33,796 bases of DNA from Rhodocyclaceae bacterium. GTDB taxonomy: Bacteria; Pseudomonadota; Gammaproteobacteria; Burkholderiales; Rhodocyclaceae. This document shows positions 17,195 through 25,189 of this stretch, one piece after another; the stretch's first letter is position 1, and each line of letters begins with the position of its first letter. The stretch spans positions 1 to 33,796 of the forward strand of contig JAGRFY010000045.1 of the NCBI GenBank assembly GCA_020445765.1. The letters are read 5' to 3'. The translations under genes and the position numbers were made by a program. Under the pieces are notes generated by a model. That model was not told the DNA's origin. It saw only the letters and a list, made by a program, of their open reading frames with translations, and made no database searches.

Positions 17195-17724
17195 CGGCGG
17201 CTTGCGGCCTCGCTGGTCGGAACGGCATTGGACGGACCTGCCGGTGTGCCGGCACCGGCTGCGGTGATTACGCCCTCGGTCGGTGCGGTGGGCAGGCTCA
17301 GGCGTTCGACGCGGCCGTTGCGCTCGAGCTCGACGCCGTCGTCGAGGATTCGCCGGAGCTTGACGCCGTCGGCCACCGATTCGCCTTCGACATAGGCTTG
17401 CGGCGCGTCGTCGCCGGACTTGAGCAGCGCGAATCCGCGACCGCCCTCGAAACCCGTCGCGAGGCCGATCACGGCCAGGCGGTTCGCGCCGCCGCCTGTC
17501 GCCACCGCGACCTTGGCGGGCGCCTCGCCGGCGAACGGATGCTGCCCGTTGATGCGCTGGGCGACGGCCCGGGGATCGGTCTCGGAGCGTACCGGCAGCA
17601 GGGACCGGGGCGGGGCCGCGTAGCGCCAGAACAGCGTCGCCGCGACGGCCGCCGCGCAGCCCAGCGCCAGCAGCCAGGCCAGCGGCACGACGAGATGGCG
17701 CAGGCGCCGCAGGGCAGCGATCAT
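17191..17724 (-). CDS. gspC: Type II secretion protein C
   Basis: 177 residues from the ATG at 17724. This start is supported by a likely promoter just upstream that would exclude the alternative start at 17784. A single membrane helix (LVVPLAWLLALGCAAAVAATLFW) precedes a homology-region domain (LAVIGLATGFEGGRGFALLKSGDDAPQAYVEGESVADGVKLRRILDDGV, in parts). The end is short and Ala/Thr/Pro-rich, with no PDZ domain. GspC links the inner-membrane platform to the secretin and contributes to substrate selection. It is the first gene of the T2SS operon. Confidence 0.9.
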   Translation of the reverse strand: MIAALRRLRHLVVPLAWLLALGCAAAVAATLFWRYAAPPRSLLPVRSETDPRAVAQRINGQHPFAGEAPAKVAVATGGGANRLAVIGLATGFEGGRGFALLKSGDDAPQAYVEGESVADGVKLRRILDDGVELERNGRVERLSLPTAPTEGVITAAGAGTPAGPSNAVPTSEAASRR

Positions 17725-17756
17725 GGGCCGGAGACGGGGGACGATTGCACGCCGGG

Positions 17757-17784
17757 ATATTACTATCAGTTGACGGCGGGGCAA
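17757..17784 (-). promoter_or_regulatory. Probable sigma-70 promoter of the gsp operon
   Basis: Read on the minus strand, TTGCCC (17784-17779) and TAATAT (17762-17757) are separated by 16 bp. Transcription would begin near 17750, about 26 bases before the gspC ATG at 17724. The -10 stands out in an otherwise GC-rich region. Prediction only. Confidence 0.5.
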
Positions 17785-17877
17785 AAAAGCCCACGCCCGC
17801 TGCCTTCGTCGGAAGGGGCGACGCCCGGCTGCGGCGGGCGTCGCGACGGAGCCCGGCGCGCGCAGCTGCCGAACACG

Positions 17878-17911
17878 CCACCGTCGTCATTTCCGGTGAT
17901 GACGACGGTGG
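17878..17911. repeat. 13-bp perfect inverted repeat
   Basis: The arms ccaccgtcgtcat (17878-17890) and atgacgacggtgg (17899-17911) pair perfectly around an eight-base loop. It is the strongest stem of the hairpin series in this gap. No T-tract follows on either strand, so a simple intrinsic terminator is unlikely. Confidence 0.75.
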
Positions 17912-18187
17912 CCCAGCGTCGCCGTCCACCGGCGGCGTCGGCTCGGCCACTCGGCATCGGCAGGCGGAACGCCGCGGTGCCGATGCCGGCCTCGAGAACG
18001 CCGCGCCGCGCCGCGATGCGACGCGGTCGATGGCCGCCGAAAGTGCTCGACGTTCGAGCGCTTGCCGGGATGTCGTCGAGGTCCTCGATGCTCACGCGGG
18101 CGCTCCCGGCGCTGTGGTGGGGTGCGGGACGAGCGCGGAGGTGCTGGCGGCGCGTCACCGCTTCGTGAATTGGGCCGTCGCGGCGGG

Positions 18188-18196
18188 TGCTATCAT
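18188..18196 (+). promoter_or_regulatory. Extended -10 promoter of the dinG-like gene
   Basis: TGC followed by TATCAT (18191-18196) makes an extended -10 element. The expected transcription start is only about five bases before the ATG at 18208, so the mRNA would be nearly leaderless. A poor -35 (TTGGGC at 18170-18175) lies 15 bp upstream. Confidence 0.45.
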
Positions 18197-18207
18197 CCGC
18201 GCGCGTC

Positions 18208-20181
18208 ATGAGCATCGATCGATCGATAGAGCAGTGTTTCGCCGGCGACGGTCCACTCGCCGGCGCCATCGCCGGCTTCCGCCCGCGGGCGCAGCAGCTG
18301 GAGATGGCCTGCGCCATCGATCAGGCGATGCGCGAGCGGCGGGCGCTGGTGGTCGAGGCCGGCACCGGTACCGGCAAGACCTTCGCGTATCTGGTGCCGG
18401 CGCTGCTCGCGGGTCGCAAGGTCGTGGTGTCGACCGGGACCAAGACGCTGCAGGACCAGCTCTTTCGACGCGATCTGCCGACCGTGCGCGACGCCCTGCG
18501 GGTCAGTGTCGACGTCGCCCTGCTGAAGGGCCGCGCGAACTACGTCTGCCCGTATCACCTCGGCCGCAATGCCGGCGAGGCGCGCTTTCGCAGCCCGCAG
18601 GAGGCGGCCGACCTGCGTGCGATCATGCGTTTCGCGGAAATCACCGGCAGCGGCGACAAGTCCGAGTGCGGCGACGTTGCCGAGGAATCGGCGGCGTGGT
18701 CGGCGGCGACGTCGACACGGGACAACTGCCTTGGCCAGGAGTGTCCGCACTTCCCCGCGCAGTGCTTCGTGCACAAGGCACGGCGGCGTGCAATGGAAGC
18801 CGACCTGGTGGTCGTCAATCACCACCTGTTCTTCGCCGACGTGATGCTGCGCGACGAAGGCATGGGTGAGCTGCTGCCGGCGGCCGATGCGGTGATCTTC
18901 GACGAGGCGCACCAGTTGCCGGAGACCGCGAGCCTGTTTTTCGGCAGCAATCTGACCACCGGCCAGTTGCTCGATCTCGGTCGTGACACCCGCAACGAGA
19001 CCATCGCCGAGGCCCGGGACTGCACCGCGCTGATCGACGCCTGCCATGCCCTCGACAAGGCCGCCCGGGACCTGCGCCTGTCGGTGCCGGGCGAGAACCT
19101 GCGACTGCGTCATCGACAGCTGGCCGGTCAGTCCGGTTTCGAGACCGCGGTCGCGGCCGTCGAGGCGGCGCTGTCGTCGCTCGGCGGCATCCTCGAGACC
19201 CAGGCGGTGCGCTCGGAAGGTCTTGCCAAATGCCTCGAGCGATGCGGCGATCTCACGGCCAGGTTGACCGCCTGGCGGGGCCCCGAGGCCGCCGGCATGA
19301 TCCGCTGGGCCGAGCTGTTCAGCCAGTCGCTGGCACTCAATTCGACACCGCTGTCGATCGCCGAGATATTCCGCCGCGAGATGGGCCAGCTGCCCAAGGG
19401 GTGGATCTTCACCTCGGCGACGCTCGCGGTGGGCAGCGACTTCGGGCACTTCCTCGGCGAGATGGGGCTCGACCGGCTCGAGCCAGCCGCCCGCACGGCC
19501 AGCTGGGGCAGTCCATTCGACTACCCGAGCCATGCCCTGCTGTATGCACCGGCCGGGATGCCCGACCCCAACCACCCGGACTACCCGCAGGTCGTCGCCG
19601 AGCGCGCGTGGCCGCTGTTGCGGGCCTCGCGAGGTCGCGGTTTCGTGCTATGTACGTCGCTGCGGGCGATGCGCCGGGTGCATGAGGTCCTGTCCTGCTC
19701 GTTGAAGGAGAGCGGCGAGGATCTGCTGCTGCTGCTCCAGGGCGAACATTCGCGTGCCGAACTGCTGGCCCGCTTCCGTCGATCCGGCAAGGCCATCCTG
19801 GTCGCCAGCCAGAGCTTCTGGGAAGGCGTGGACGTGCCTGGCGACGCGCTGTCGATCGTGGTCATCGACAAGCTGCCGTTCGCGCCACCGGACGATCCGG
19901 TGCTGTCGGCGCGGATCGAACACCTGCGCGCGGGCGGTGGCAATCCGTTCTTCGAGTATCAGTTGCCGCGGGCGGTGATCAGCATGAAGCAGGGTGCGGG
20001 CCGGCTGATCCGCAGTGAGCGCGACCGCGGCGTGCTGATGGTGTGCGACCCGCGGATGGTGGACAAGCCCTACGGCAAGCGGGTCTGGCGCAGCCTGCCG
20101 CCGATGGGCCGGACACGGGCGCTCGAGCAAGCCCTCGAATTCGTCGCGGCGATGGATGCGGCGGAGCGTGTCGATACCTAA
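18208..20181 (+). CDS. YoaA/DinG-family ATP-dependent 5'-3' DNA helicase (Fe-S)
   Basis: 657 residues. Motifs in order: a Q-like FRPRAQQLEM (24-33), Walker A AGTGTGKT (51-58), Fe-S cluster cysteines C114, C174, C179 and C186, Walker B box DEAH (232-235), FTSATL, and the helicase C-terminal ASQSFWEGVDVPGD and QGAGRLIRSERDRG motifs. XPD-like helicases of this family unwind DNA 5'-3'; YoaA works with the replication clamp loader subunit chi in DNA repair, and DinG resolves R-loops. The four-cysteine cluster and 650-residue length favour YoaA, without an added exonuclease domain. The annotated start overlaps no other gene; no Shine-Dalgarno sequence is visible, in keeping with the very short leader. 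Confidence 0.93.
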   Translation: MSIDRSIEQCFAGDGPLAGAIAGFRPRAQQLEMACAIDQAMRERRALVVEAGTGTGKTFAYLVPALLAGRKVVVSTGTKTLQDQLFRRDLPTVRDALRVSVDVALLKGRANYVCPYHLGRNAGEARFRSPQEAADLRAIMRFAEITGSGDKSECGDVAEESAAWSAATSTRDNCLGQECPHFPAQCFVHKARRRAMEADLVVVNHHLFFADVMLRDEGMGELLPAADAVIFDEAHQLPETASLFFGSNLTTGQLLDLGRDTRNETIAEARDCTALIDACHALDKAARDLRLSVPGENLRLRHRQLAGQSGFETAVAAVEAALSSLGGILETQAVRSEGLAKCLERCGDLTARLTAWRGPEAAGMIRWAELFSQSLALNSTPLSIAEIFRREMGQLPKGWIFTSATLAVGSDFGHFLGEMGLDRLEPAARTASWGSPFDYPSHALLYAPAGMPDPNHPDYPQVVAERAWPLLRASRGRGFVLCTSLRAMRRVHEVLSCSLKESGEDLLLLLQGEHSRAELLARFRRSGKAILVASQSFWEGVDVPGDALSIVVIDKLPFAPPDDPVLSARIEHLRAGGGNPFFEYQLPRAVISMKQGAGRLIRSERDRGVLMVCDPRMVDKPYGKRVWRSLPPMGRTRALEQALEFVAAMDAAERVDT

Positions 20182-20369
20182 GATTGATACCGGTCAACCT
20201 TTGCGCGGATTTGTGTCATGGGGGGGATGACTCTTACTAAAGGCATAATGACCGCACTCCGTTATCTAGCCCCACCGTGTCCGAGTCGCGGGCGGCGGAG
20301 GCGCGGATCCATGTGCGCCGGCACCACCGCCGGGCCCTTTTCCGAAACAGGCGTCTGCGGAGAATCTAG

Positions 20370-22169
20370 ATGCGATTTCGTCTCGTCCGTTACTTCGTCC
20401 TGACCAGCTGCGTCGCGATCCTGGCGGTCGCTGCAGTGCTGGTCTACTTCCAGCAGCAGCAGGCCGACCTGTTCCGTTCGGTGCAGTCCGAGGAAGCCGC
20501 CTTCTTTGGCGACGTCCAGACCGAATTCGCCAAGCAGCAGGAGGAATCGGCGCTGAAGGATCTGCTGGCGATCCACGAGGGCGGCAACGTCAACCTGACC
20601 CGGCTGTTTGCCAATACGCTCTGGGACCAGGGCCTGTCGGCCCTGCTGGCGAAGGCCGGCGCGATCGACGTCAGTCACTGCCGCTCGATCCCGGACCAGC
20701 AGACCGCGGACGGCAAGACTGTCGCACCGGCGGAGAAGAAGGCCTGTTTCGCCGAGATCGGCGCGATGATCCGTTCGCTGCCCGAGTTCGCCTATCTCAA
20801 CGACAAGGTGTATCGCTCGATGCATCGCAGTTCGGTGTTCAAGATCAAGGTGTTCGACACGCGCGGCGTCACGATTTATTCGTCGGAACACGCCCAGGTC
20901 GGCGACGACAAGATCGCCAATGCCGGATTTCTCGGCGCGATGGTCGGCAAGCCGACCAGCGAACTGACCCACCGCGACAAGTTCTCGGCGTTCGAAGGGC
21001 AGGTCGAGAACCGTGACCTGATCTCGAGCTACCTGCCGCTCTACGGTCAGGACGGCGAGACCATCATCGGTGTGTTCGAGGTCTATTCGGACGTGACCCG
21101 CTTCCTCGGCCGGATCAACCAGACGCAGGCAGCGACGCGTGCGGCCCAGGCGAACAACCTGCAGAGCATCGCGGATGCGTCGGATCGCAGCCAACAGCGC
21201 ATCGACGGCTCGGTCGACCGGCTCGTCGCGCTGGTGCTGGGACTGCTCGCCTTGCTGTTCATCGTGCTGTTCCTGATCGTGCGGCGGGCGGATCGATTGC
21301 TTCGCCAGCACGAGACCGAGCGCGCGCGCAACCAGCAGCAGCTCGCGCAGGCCGAGAAGATGGCCTCGCTCGGGCAGATGGTGGCGGGCGTCGCCCACCA
21401 GCTCAACACGCCGCTGGCCTTCTCGAAGAGCAATGTCACGATGGCGATGGAAGGCATGCGCGAACTGTCGACACCGGTCGACGTGGCGGCCCGGCTCGCC
21501 GAGATCACCCGAAAGACCGAAGACGACGTCGTCACGCTGAACGTCGCTGGAGCCCGTCGCCGCCTGTCCGGGCTGCAACTGAGCGGGCGCGACGTCGATG
21601 ACATGCGCACGATGCTCGGCGATGTGCTCGGCGGCATCGAGCAGATGAGCGAGATGGTCACCAACCTGCGGGACTTCACCCGGCTCGACCGCAACAAGAC
21701 CGTCGACTTCGATCTCAACAAGAGCCTGCGCAACGTGATCTACGTCGCCAGGAGTGTGATTCCGACCACGATCACGATCGAGGAGCGACTCGACGGCATG
21801 CCGATCGTGAACTGCCACGTGTCCCAGCTGAACCAGGTCTTCCTGAACCTGATCAACAACGCCGCACAGGCGATCGGTCAGGACGGCACCATCACCGTCA
21901 CGTCGCGGGTCGGCGACGCCGGCATCGAGATCCGGGTGCGCGACAATGGCAGCGGCATTCCCGCCAGCGTGCTGCCCCACATCTTCGACGCCTACTTCAG
22001 TACCAAGCCGGAGGGCCAGGGCACTGGCATCGGCCTGTCGATCGCGCGCGAGATCGTCGAAAACCACGGTGGCACGATCGCAGTAGAATCTACGTCGGAG
22101 CAGGGCACCACATTCCTTGTCAAATTTCCCCAGGCGACCGAACATGCCCGGATCGGCCTCGCAGCCTGA
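20370..22169 (+). CDS. Membrane sensor histidine kinase
   Basis: 599 residues. It has two membrane helices (about residues 8-27 and 285-304) enclosing a ~255-residue periplasmic sensor region. A HisKA-type segment follows with the phosphorylated His at 343 in VAHQLNTPLAF. The HATPase domain has an N box FLNLINNAAQ (491-500), G1 DNGSGIP and G2 GTGIGLSIA. The sensor region is not a family I can name; it contains two cysteines (C104 and C126) and an IYSSEHAQVG segment resembling PAS/Cache-like beta sheets. Its gene is 18 bp from the response regulator gene, so the two form a pair. GGAG eight bases upstream sets the start. Confidence 0.9.
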   Translation: MRFRLVRYFVLTSCVAILAVAAVLVYFQQQQADLFRSVQSEEAAFFGDVQTEFAKQQEESALKDLLAIHEGGNVNLTRLFANTLWDQGLSALLAKAGAIDVSHCRSIPDQQTADGKTVAPAEKKACFAEIGAMIRSLPEFAYLNDKVYRSMHRSSVFKIKVFDTRGVTIYSSEHAQVGDDKIANAGFLGAMVGKPTSELTHRDKFSAFEGQVENRDLISSYLPLYGQDGETIIGVFEVYSDVTRFLGRINQTQAATRAAQANNLQSIADASDRSQQRIDGSVDRLVALVLGLLALLFIVLFLIVRRADRLLRQHETERARNQQQLAQAEKMASLGQMVAGVAHQLNTPLAFSKSNVTMAMEGMRELSTPVDVAARLAEITRKTEDDVVTLNVAGARRRLSGLQLSGRDVDDMRTMLGDVLGGIEQMSEMVTNLRDFTRLDRNKTVDFDLNKSLRNVIYVARSVIPTTITIEERLDGMPIVNCHVSQLNQVFLNLINNAAQAIGQDGTITVTSRVGDAGIEIRVRDNGSGIPASVLPHIFDAYFSTKPEGQGTGIGLSIAREIVENHGGTIAVESTSEQGTTFLVKFPQATEHARIGLAA

Positions 22170-22187
22170 CACTCGGAGAAGCACGGC

Positions 22188-23198
22188 ATGACTCACGCGG
22201 CCCAGCCGGACCCGTCCCGACGCGGCAAGATCCTCTGCGTCGACGACGAACCGGGCATCCTGCGGGCACTGGACTGGTTGTTGCGTCGCCATTTCGACGT
22301 CCTCACCGCCAGCAGCGGCGAGGCGGCGATGACGCTGATCCGCGAGCACGATTTCGACGTCATCATCAGCGACCAGCGCATGCCGGGCATGACCGGGGTC
22401 GAAGTGCTGAAGGCGGCGCGCCGCATCGCACCGCGCGCGATGCGGATCCTGCTGACCGGCTATTCGGACCTGCAGGCGGTACTGGCCTCGGTCAATGAAG
22501 GCGAAGTCTTCCGCTTCATCAACAAGCCGTGGAACGTCGACGAATTGCCGGTCGTCGTCGGCCAGGCCGTGGGCCTGTCGCGAACGGCCGCACCGCAGGT
22601 CGCCGACGACGATCCGGCCGAGGATGCCGCCCCCGGCCACACCGAAGATCCGATTCTGCTGGTCGATGGCGATGCGTCGGTCCATCAGGCCTTCGACGAC
22701 GCGCTGGCAGACATCGACGTGCAGGTGTTCCATGCCGCCACCCTTGCCGAGGCGCTCGCCATCCTCGACCGCGAGCGGATCGGGGTGCTGGTCTCCGAGG
22801 TTCGGGTCGGCGGTTTCGACGCGACGCGGCTGATCCGCATGCTGAAGGCCAAGCAGCCCGAAATCGTGTCGGTGATCCTGTCCGGCGAGCACGACGCCGA
22901 GACCATCACGTCGCTGATCAACCAGGGTCAGATCTATCGCTACGTGCCGAAGCCGGTACGCGCAGGCTACATGCGCTTGGTGGTAAGCTCGGCACAGAAC
23001 AAGCACCGACAGATGCGCGAAGCGCCGGAACTGGCGGATCGACACCAGGTCCAGGCGATGCCCGATGCCCAGGCCGAGGCGATGGAGGAAGATCTGGCGC
23101 AAAGCCAGCATCGGCACGTTCCGGGTGATGCCGATGCGCCGTCCGGTGGCTTGTTCCAGGGCATCGTCGCCACCTTCCGGCGCCTGATGGGGCGCTGA
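22188..23198 (+). CDS. Response regulator with two receiver domains, second degenerate
   Basis: 336 residues. The first receiver (about 13-128) is intact: acidic pair D19/D20, phosphoacceptor D62 in ISDQRMPG, T90 and K113. It resembles the receivers of RpfG-type regulators (FRFINKPWN). The second (about 155-270) keeps D160/D162, S232 and K255, but the phosphoacceptor position reads SEVRVGG with E204 where Asp is expected. No HTH, HD-GYP, GGDEF or other output domain follows; the tail (270-336) is hydrophilic and ends in an amphipathic segment IVATFRRLMGR. Signalling must therefore be by protein contact. The cognate kinase is presumably the upstream gene. Confidence 0.88.
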   Translation: MTHAAQPDPSRRGKILCVDDEPGILRALDWLLRRHFDVLTASSGEAAMTLIREHDFDVIISDQRMPGMTGVEVLKAARRIAPRAMRILLTGYSDLQAVLASVNEGEVFRFINKPWNVDELPVVVGQAVGLSRTAAPQVADDDPAEDAAPGHTEDPILLVDGDASVHQAFDDALADIDVQVFHAATLAEALAILDRERIGVLVSEVRVGGFDATRLIRMLKAKQPEIVSVILSGEHDAETITSLINQGQIYRYVPKPVRAGYMRLVVSSAQNKHRQMREAPELADRHQVQAMPDAQAEAMEEDLAQSQHRHVPGDADAPSGGLFQGIVATFRRLMGR

Positions 23199-23207
23199 AC
23201 CCGTCAC

Positions 23208-23226
23208 CGGACCGACCCGAGGTCCG
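23208..23226 (+). terminator. Short hairpin between the response regulator gene and moeA
   Basis: Six-base arms (cggacc at 23208-23213, ggtccg at 23221-23226) with a seven-base loop lie 9 bases after the stop codon. There is no T-tract. It might weakly separate the two-component operon from the molybdenum cofactor genes. Confidence 0.3.
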
Positions 23227-23276
23227 CGATTGCCGGCGGGGCGCGTCGGTGACATCGACAACATGACCAGGCCGAC

Positions 23277-24479
23277 ATGAAGCTACCGATGCTGTCCTTC
23301 GAGGAGGCACTGTCGCGACTCGAATCCGCGGCGATCGCGCCGCGCACGACCGAGACGCTCGACCTCGCCGCCGCCCACGGGCGCGTCCTGGCGCAGGATC
23401 TGCACAGCGGGCTGTTCGTGCCGCCCCACGACAATTCCGGCATGGACGGCTACGCGGTCCGATGTGCCGACGTCGCCGCGCCGGGCACCCGCCTGCCGGT
23501 CAGCCAGCGCATTCCAGCCGGTTCGGTCGGTACCCGACTCGAAGCCGGCAGCGCGGCGCGGATCTTCACCGGCGCGCCGATTCCGGCAGGCGCCGACGCC
23601 GTGGTGATGCAGGAAGACTGCGATGTGGAGGGCGACGGCGTCGTGATCCGGCGACTGCCGTTCGCCGGCGAGTACATCCGTCACAAGGGTGACGACATCC
23701 GTGCCGGCGACGTGGTCCTCGCTGCCGGCACGCGGCTCGGCCCGGCCGAGATCGGGCAGGCCGCATCGATCGGCGTTGCCCGCGTGACAGTCTATCGCCG
23801 GCTCCGCGTGGCGGTGCTGTCCACCGGCGACGAACTGACCGAGCCGGGCGAACCCCTGCCGCCGGGTGGCATCTACAACTCCAATCGATTCATGCTGCGT
23901 TCGGCGATCGAGCGGCTGGGGTGCGAGGTCAGTGACGGTGGCATCGTCGCCGACACGCTCGAATCGACCCGACGGGCGCTGCGCGAAGCCGCAGCCGGGC
24001 ACGAGCTGATCGTCACCAGTGGCGGCGTGTCGATGGGGGAGGAAGATCATGTCAGGCCGGCGGTCGAGGCCGAGGGCGAACTGACGATGTGGAAGATCGC
24101 GGTCAAGCCGGGCAAGCCCCTGTCCTTCGGCCGGGTCGGCGACGCCGCCTTCGTCGGCCTGCCCGGCAATCCGGTGTCGGCACTGGTGACCTTCCTGGTG
24201 CTGGTGAGGCCGTACGTGCTGCGCCGTTGCGGCGTCGGCGAGGTCGCGCCGGGCACGCTTCGATTGCCGTCGGGCTTCGACTGGAAGACCGGGCCGCGAC
24301 GGGAATTCCTGCGGGTGCGGGTGGCCGGCGACGGCCGTCTCGAGCGCTTCGCCAACCAGGAATCGAGCGTGCTGACGTCCTGCGTATGGGCCGACGGCCT
24401 GGCCAGCGTGCCGCCGGATACCCGCGTCGCGGTCGGCGATCCGCTGTCCTACGTTTCGTTTTCGGATCTACTGGGTTGA
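23277..24479 (+). CDS. moeA: Molybdopterin molybdenumtransferase MoeA
   Basis: 400 residues, normal length. It carries the MoeA signatures PPHDNSGMDGYAVR near residue 43, STGDELTEPGEPLPPGGIYNSNR (around 180), VTSGGVSMGEEDHV (around 244) and FVGLPGNPVSAL (around 285). MoeA inserts molybdate into adenylated molybdopterin to give the active cofactor. It is followed at once by moaD and moaE, which act one step earlier. The ribosome binding site is weak (CCAGG). Confidence 0.96.
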   Translation: MKLPMLSFEEALSRLESAAIAPRTTETLDLAAAHGRVLAQDLHSGLFVPPHDNSGMDGYAVRCADVAAPGTRLPVSQRIPAGSVGTRLEAGSAARIFTGAPIPAGADAVVMQEDCDVEGDGVVIRRLPFAGEYIRHKGDDIRAGDVVLAAGTRLGPAEIGQAASIGVARVTVYRRLRVAVLSTGDELTEPGEPLPPGGIYNSNRFMLRSAIERLGCEVSDGGIVADTLESTRRALREAAAGHELIVTSGGVSMGEEDHVRPAVEAEGELTMWKIAVKPGKPLSFGRVGDAAFVGLPGNPVSALVTFLVLVRPYVLRRCGVGEVAPGTLRLPSGFDWKTGPRREFLRVRVAGDGRLERFANQESSVLTSCVWADGLASVPPDTRVAVGDPLSYVSFSDLLG

Positions 24480-24482
24480 ACG

Positions 24483-24731
24483 ATGAAGGTGCATGTCAGG
24501 TATTTTGCGAGTCTGCGGGAGTCGGTCGGTCGCGCCGGCGAAGAGATCGAGTTCGCCGGCGATCGGCTTTCGGTGGCCGGCTTGCGCGAGCATCTCGCTG
24601 CGCACGGCGTCGACGTGCTGGGGCAGACCGCGACGCTGCGCGCTGCCGTCAATCAGGTGATGGCGGGTCCCGAAACCGCGGTCGGCGACGGTGACGAGGT
24701 TGCGTTCTTCCCGCCGGTGACTGGAGGCTGA
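24483..24731 (+). CDS. moaD: Molybdopterin synthase small subunit MoaD
   Basis: 82 residues with a ubiquitin-like fold pattern (VHVRYFASLRESVG at the start). It ends in the essential Gly-Gly (FFPPVTGG), which is thiocarboxylated to deliver sulfur to precursor Z. It starts three bases after the moeA stop. Confidence 0.95.
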   Translation: MKVHVRYFASLRESVGRAGEEIEFAGDRLSVAGLREHLAAHGVDVLGQTATLRAAVNQVMAGPETAVGDGDEVAFFPPVTGG

Positions 24732-24732
24732 G

Positions 24733-25173
24733 ATGCGGGTCAGTGTCCAGAGCGAGGACTTCGATGCCGGCCGCGAATGCACGCGCCTGCTCGAGGGCAG
24801 ACGCGACATCGGGGCGGTCGCGAGCTTCATCGGCGTCGTTCGGGGTGACGGCGGCGTCGAGACCATGACCCTCGAACACTACCCGGGCATGACCGAGAAA
24901 GCGCTCGAGGCCATCGTCGACGAAGCCTGTTCGCGCTGGCCGGCCGTCGTCGGCGTGCGCGTGATCCATCGGGTCGGCGAGCTGCGGGTCGGCGAGCAGA
25001 TCGTCTTCGTCGGTGTCGCAGGCGGCCATCGCGGCGAAGCGTTTGCCGCCTGCGAGTTCATCATGGACTACCTCAAGACGCGGGCGCCGTTCTGGAAGAA
25101 GGAGCAGACCGCCGCCGGCAGTCGCTGGGTCGAGGCCCGCGACAGCGACGACGCCGCCGCGGCGCGCTGGTAG
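24733..25173 (+). CDS. moaE: Molybdopterin synthase large subunit MoaE
   Basis: 146 residues. Characteristic elements are GAVASFIGVVRG near residue 26, LEHYPGM, VIHRVGELRVGEQIVFV, HRGEAFAACEFIMDYLKTRAPFWKKE and a C-terminal basic/aromatic WVEAR. The lysines in FWKKEQ belong to the active site. MoaE forms a heterotetramer with MoaD and makes molybdopterin. A clear GGAGG ribosome binding site lies at the end of moaD. Confidence 0.96.
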   Translation: MRVSVQSEDFDAGRECTRLLEGRRDIGAVASFIGVVRGDGGVETMTLEHYPGMTEKALEAIVDEACSRWPAVVGVRVIHRVGELRVGEQIVFVGVAGGHRGEAFAACEFIMDYLKTRAPFWKKEQTAAGSRWVEARDSDDAAAARW

Positions 25174-25189
25174 GCGCCCGCCCCGGCGG

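Larger units (their letters stand above)
17725..18207. other. 483-bp intergenic region with a series of hairpins, no supported gene
   Basis: This divergent gap between gspC and the dinG-like gene contains no ORF with a ribosome binding site and protein-like composition. It instead holds consecutive inverted repeats: 17818-17827/17835-17844 (10 bp, loop 7), 17878-17890/17899-17911 (13 bp, loop 8), 17952-17962/17978-17988 (11 bp, with a nested 4-bp stem), 18041-18050/18054-18063 (10 bp with one G-T pair, loop 3) and 18074-18080/18084-18090 (7 bp with one G-T pair). The stems differ in sequence from each other. It could be structured RNA, leader attenuators or decayed repeats; the sequence alone does not say. 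Confidence 0.6.

Noticed and set aside
12493-17395. Several long plus-strand frames opposite the gsp genes (for example 12493-14388 and 15647-17395)
   Set aside because: They run antisense to gspF, gspE and gspD, which have full motif sets; the antisense products look like compositional shadows.
17745-18869. Overlapping plus-strand (17745-18869) and minus-strand (17766-18317) frames in the hairpin region
   Set aside because: The products are rich in Arg/Ala/Gly/Asp without recognisable domains, and the frames run into the helicase gene. No ribosome binding site was found.
20182-20369. Promoter of the histidine kinase gene
   Set aside because: A CATAAT-like -10 is visible near 20240-20250 but no -35 at a proper distance. 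The gap also has a GTCAT/ATGAC pair around a run of G (20215-20231), too short to interpret.
20262-23264. 1000-codon open frame on the minus strand
   Set aside because: It lies antisense to the histidine kinase, response regulator and upstream region, whose frames have clear domains. Such long antisense frames are typical of GC-rich coding DNA.
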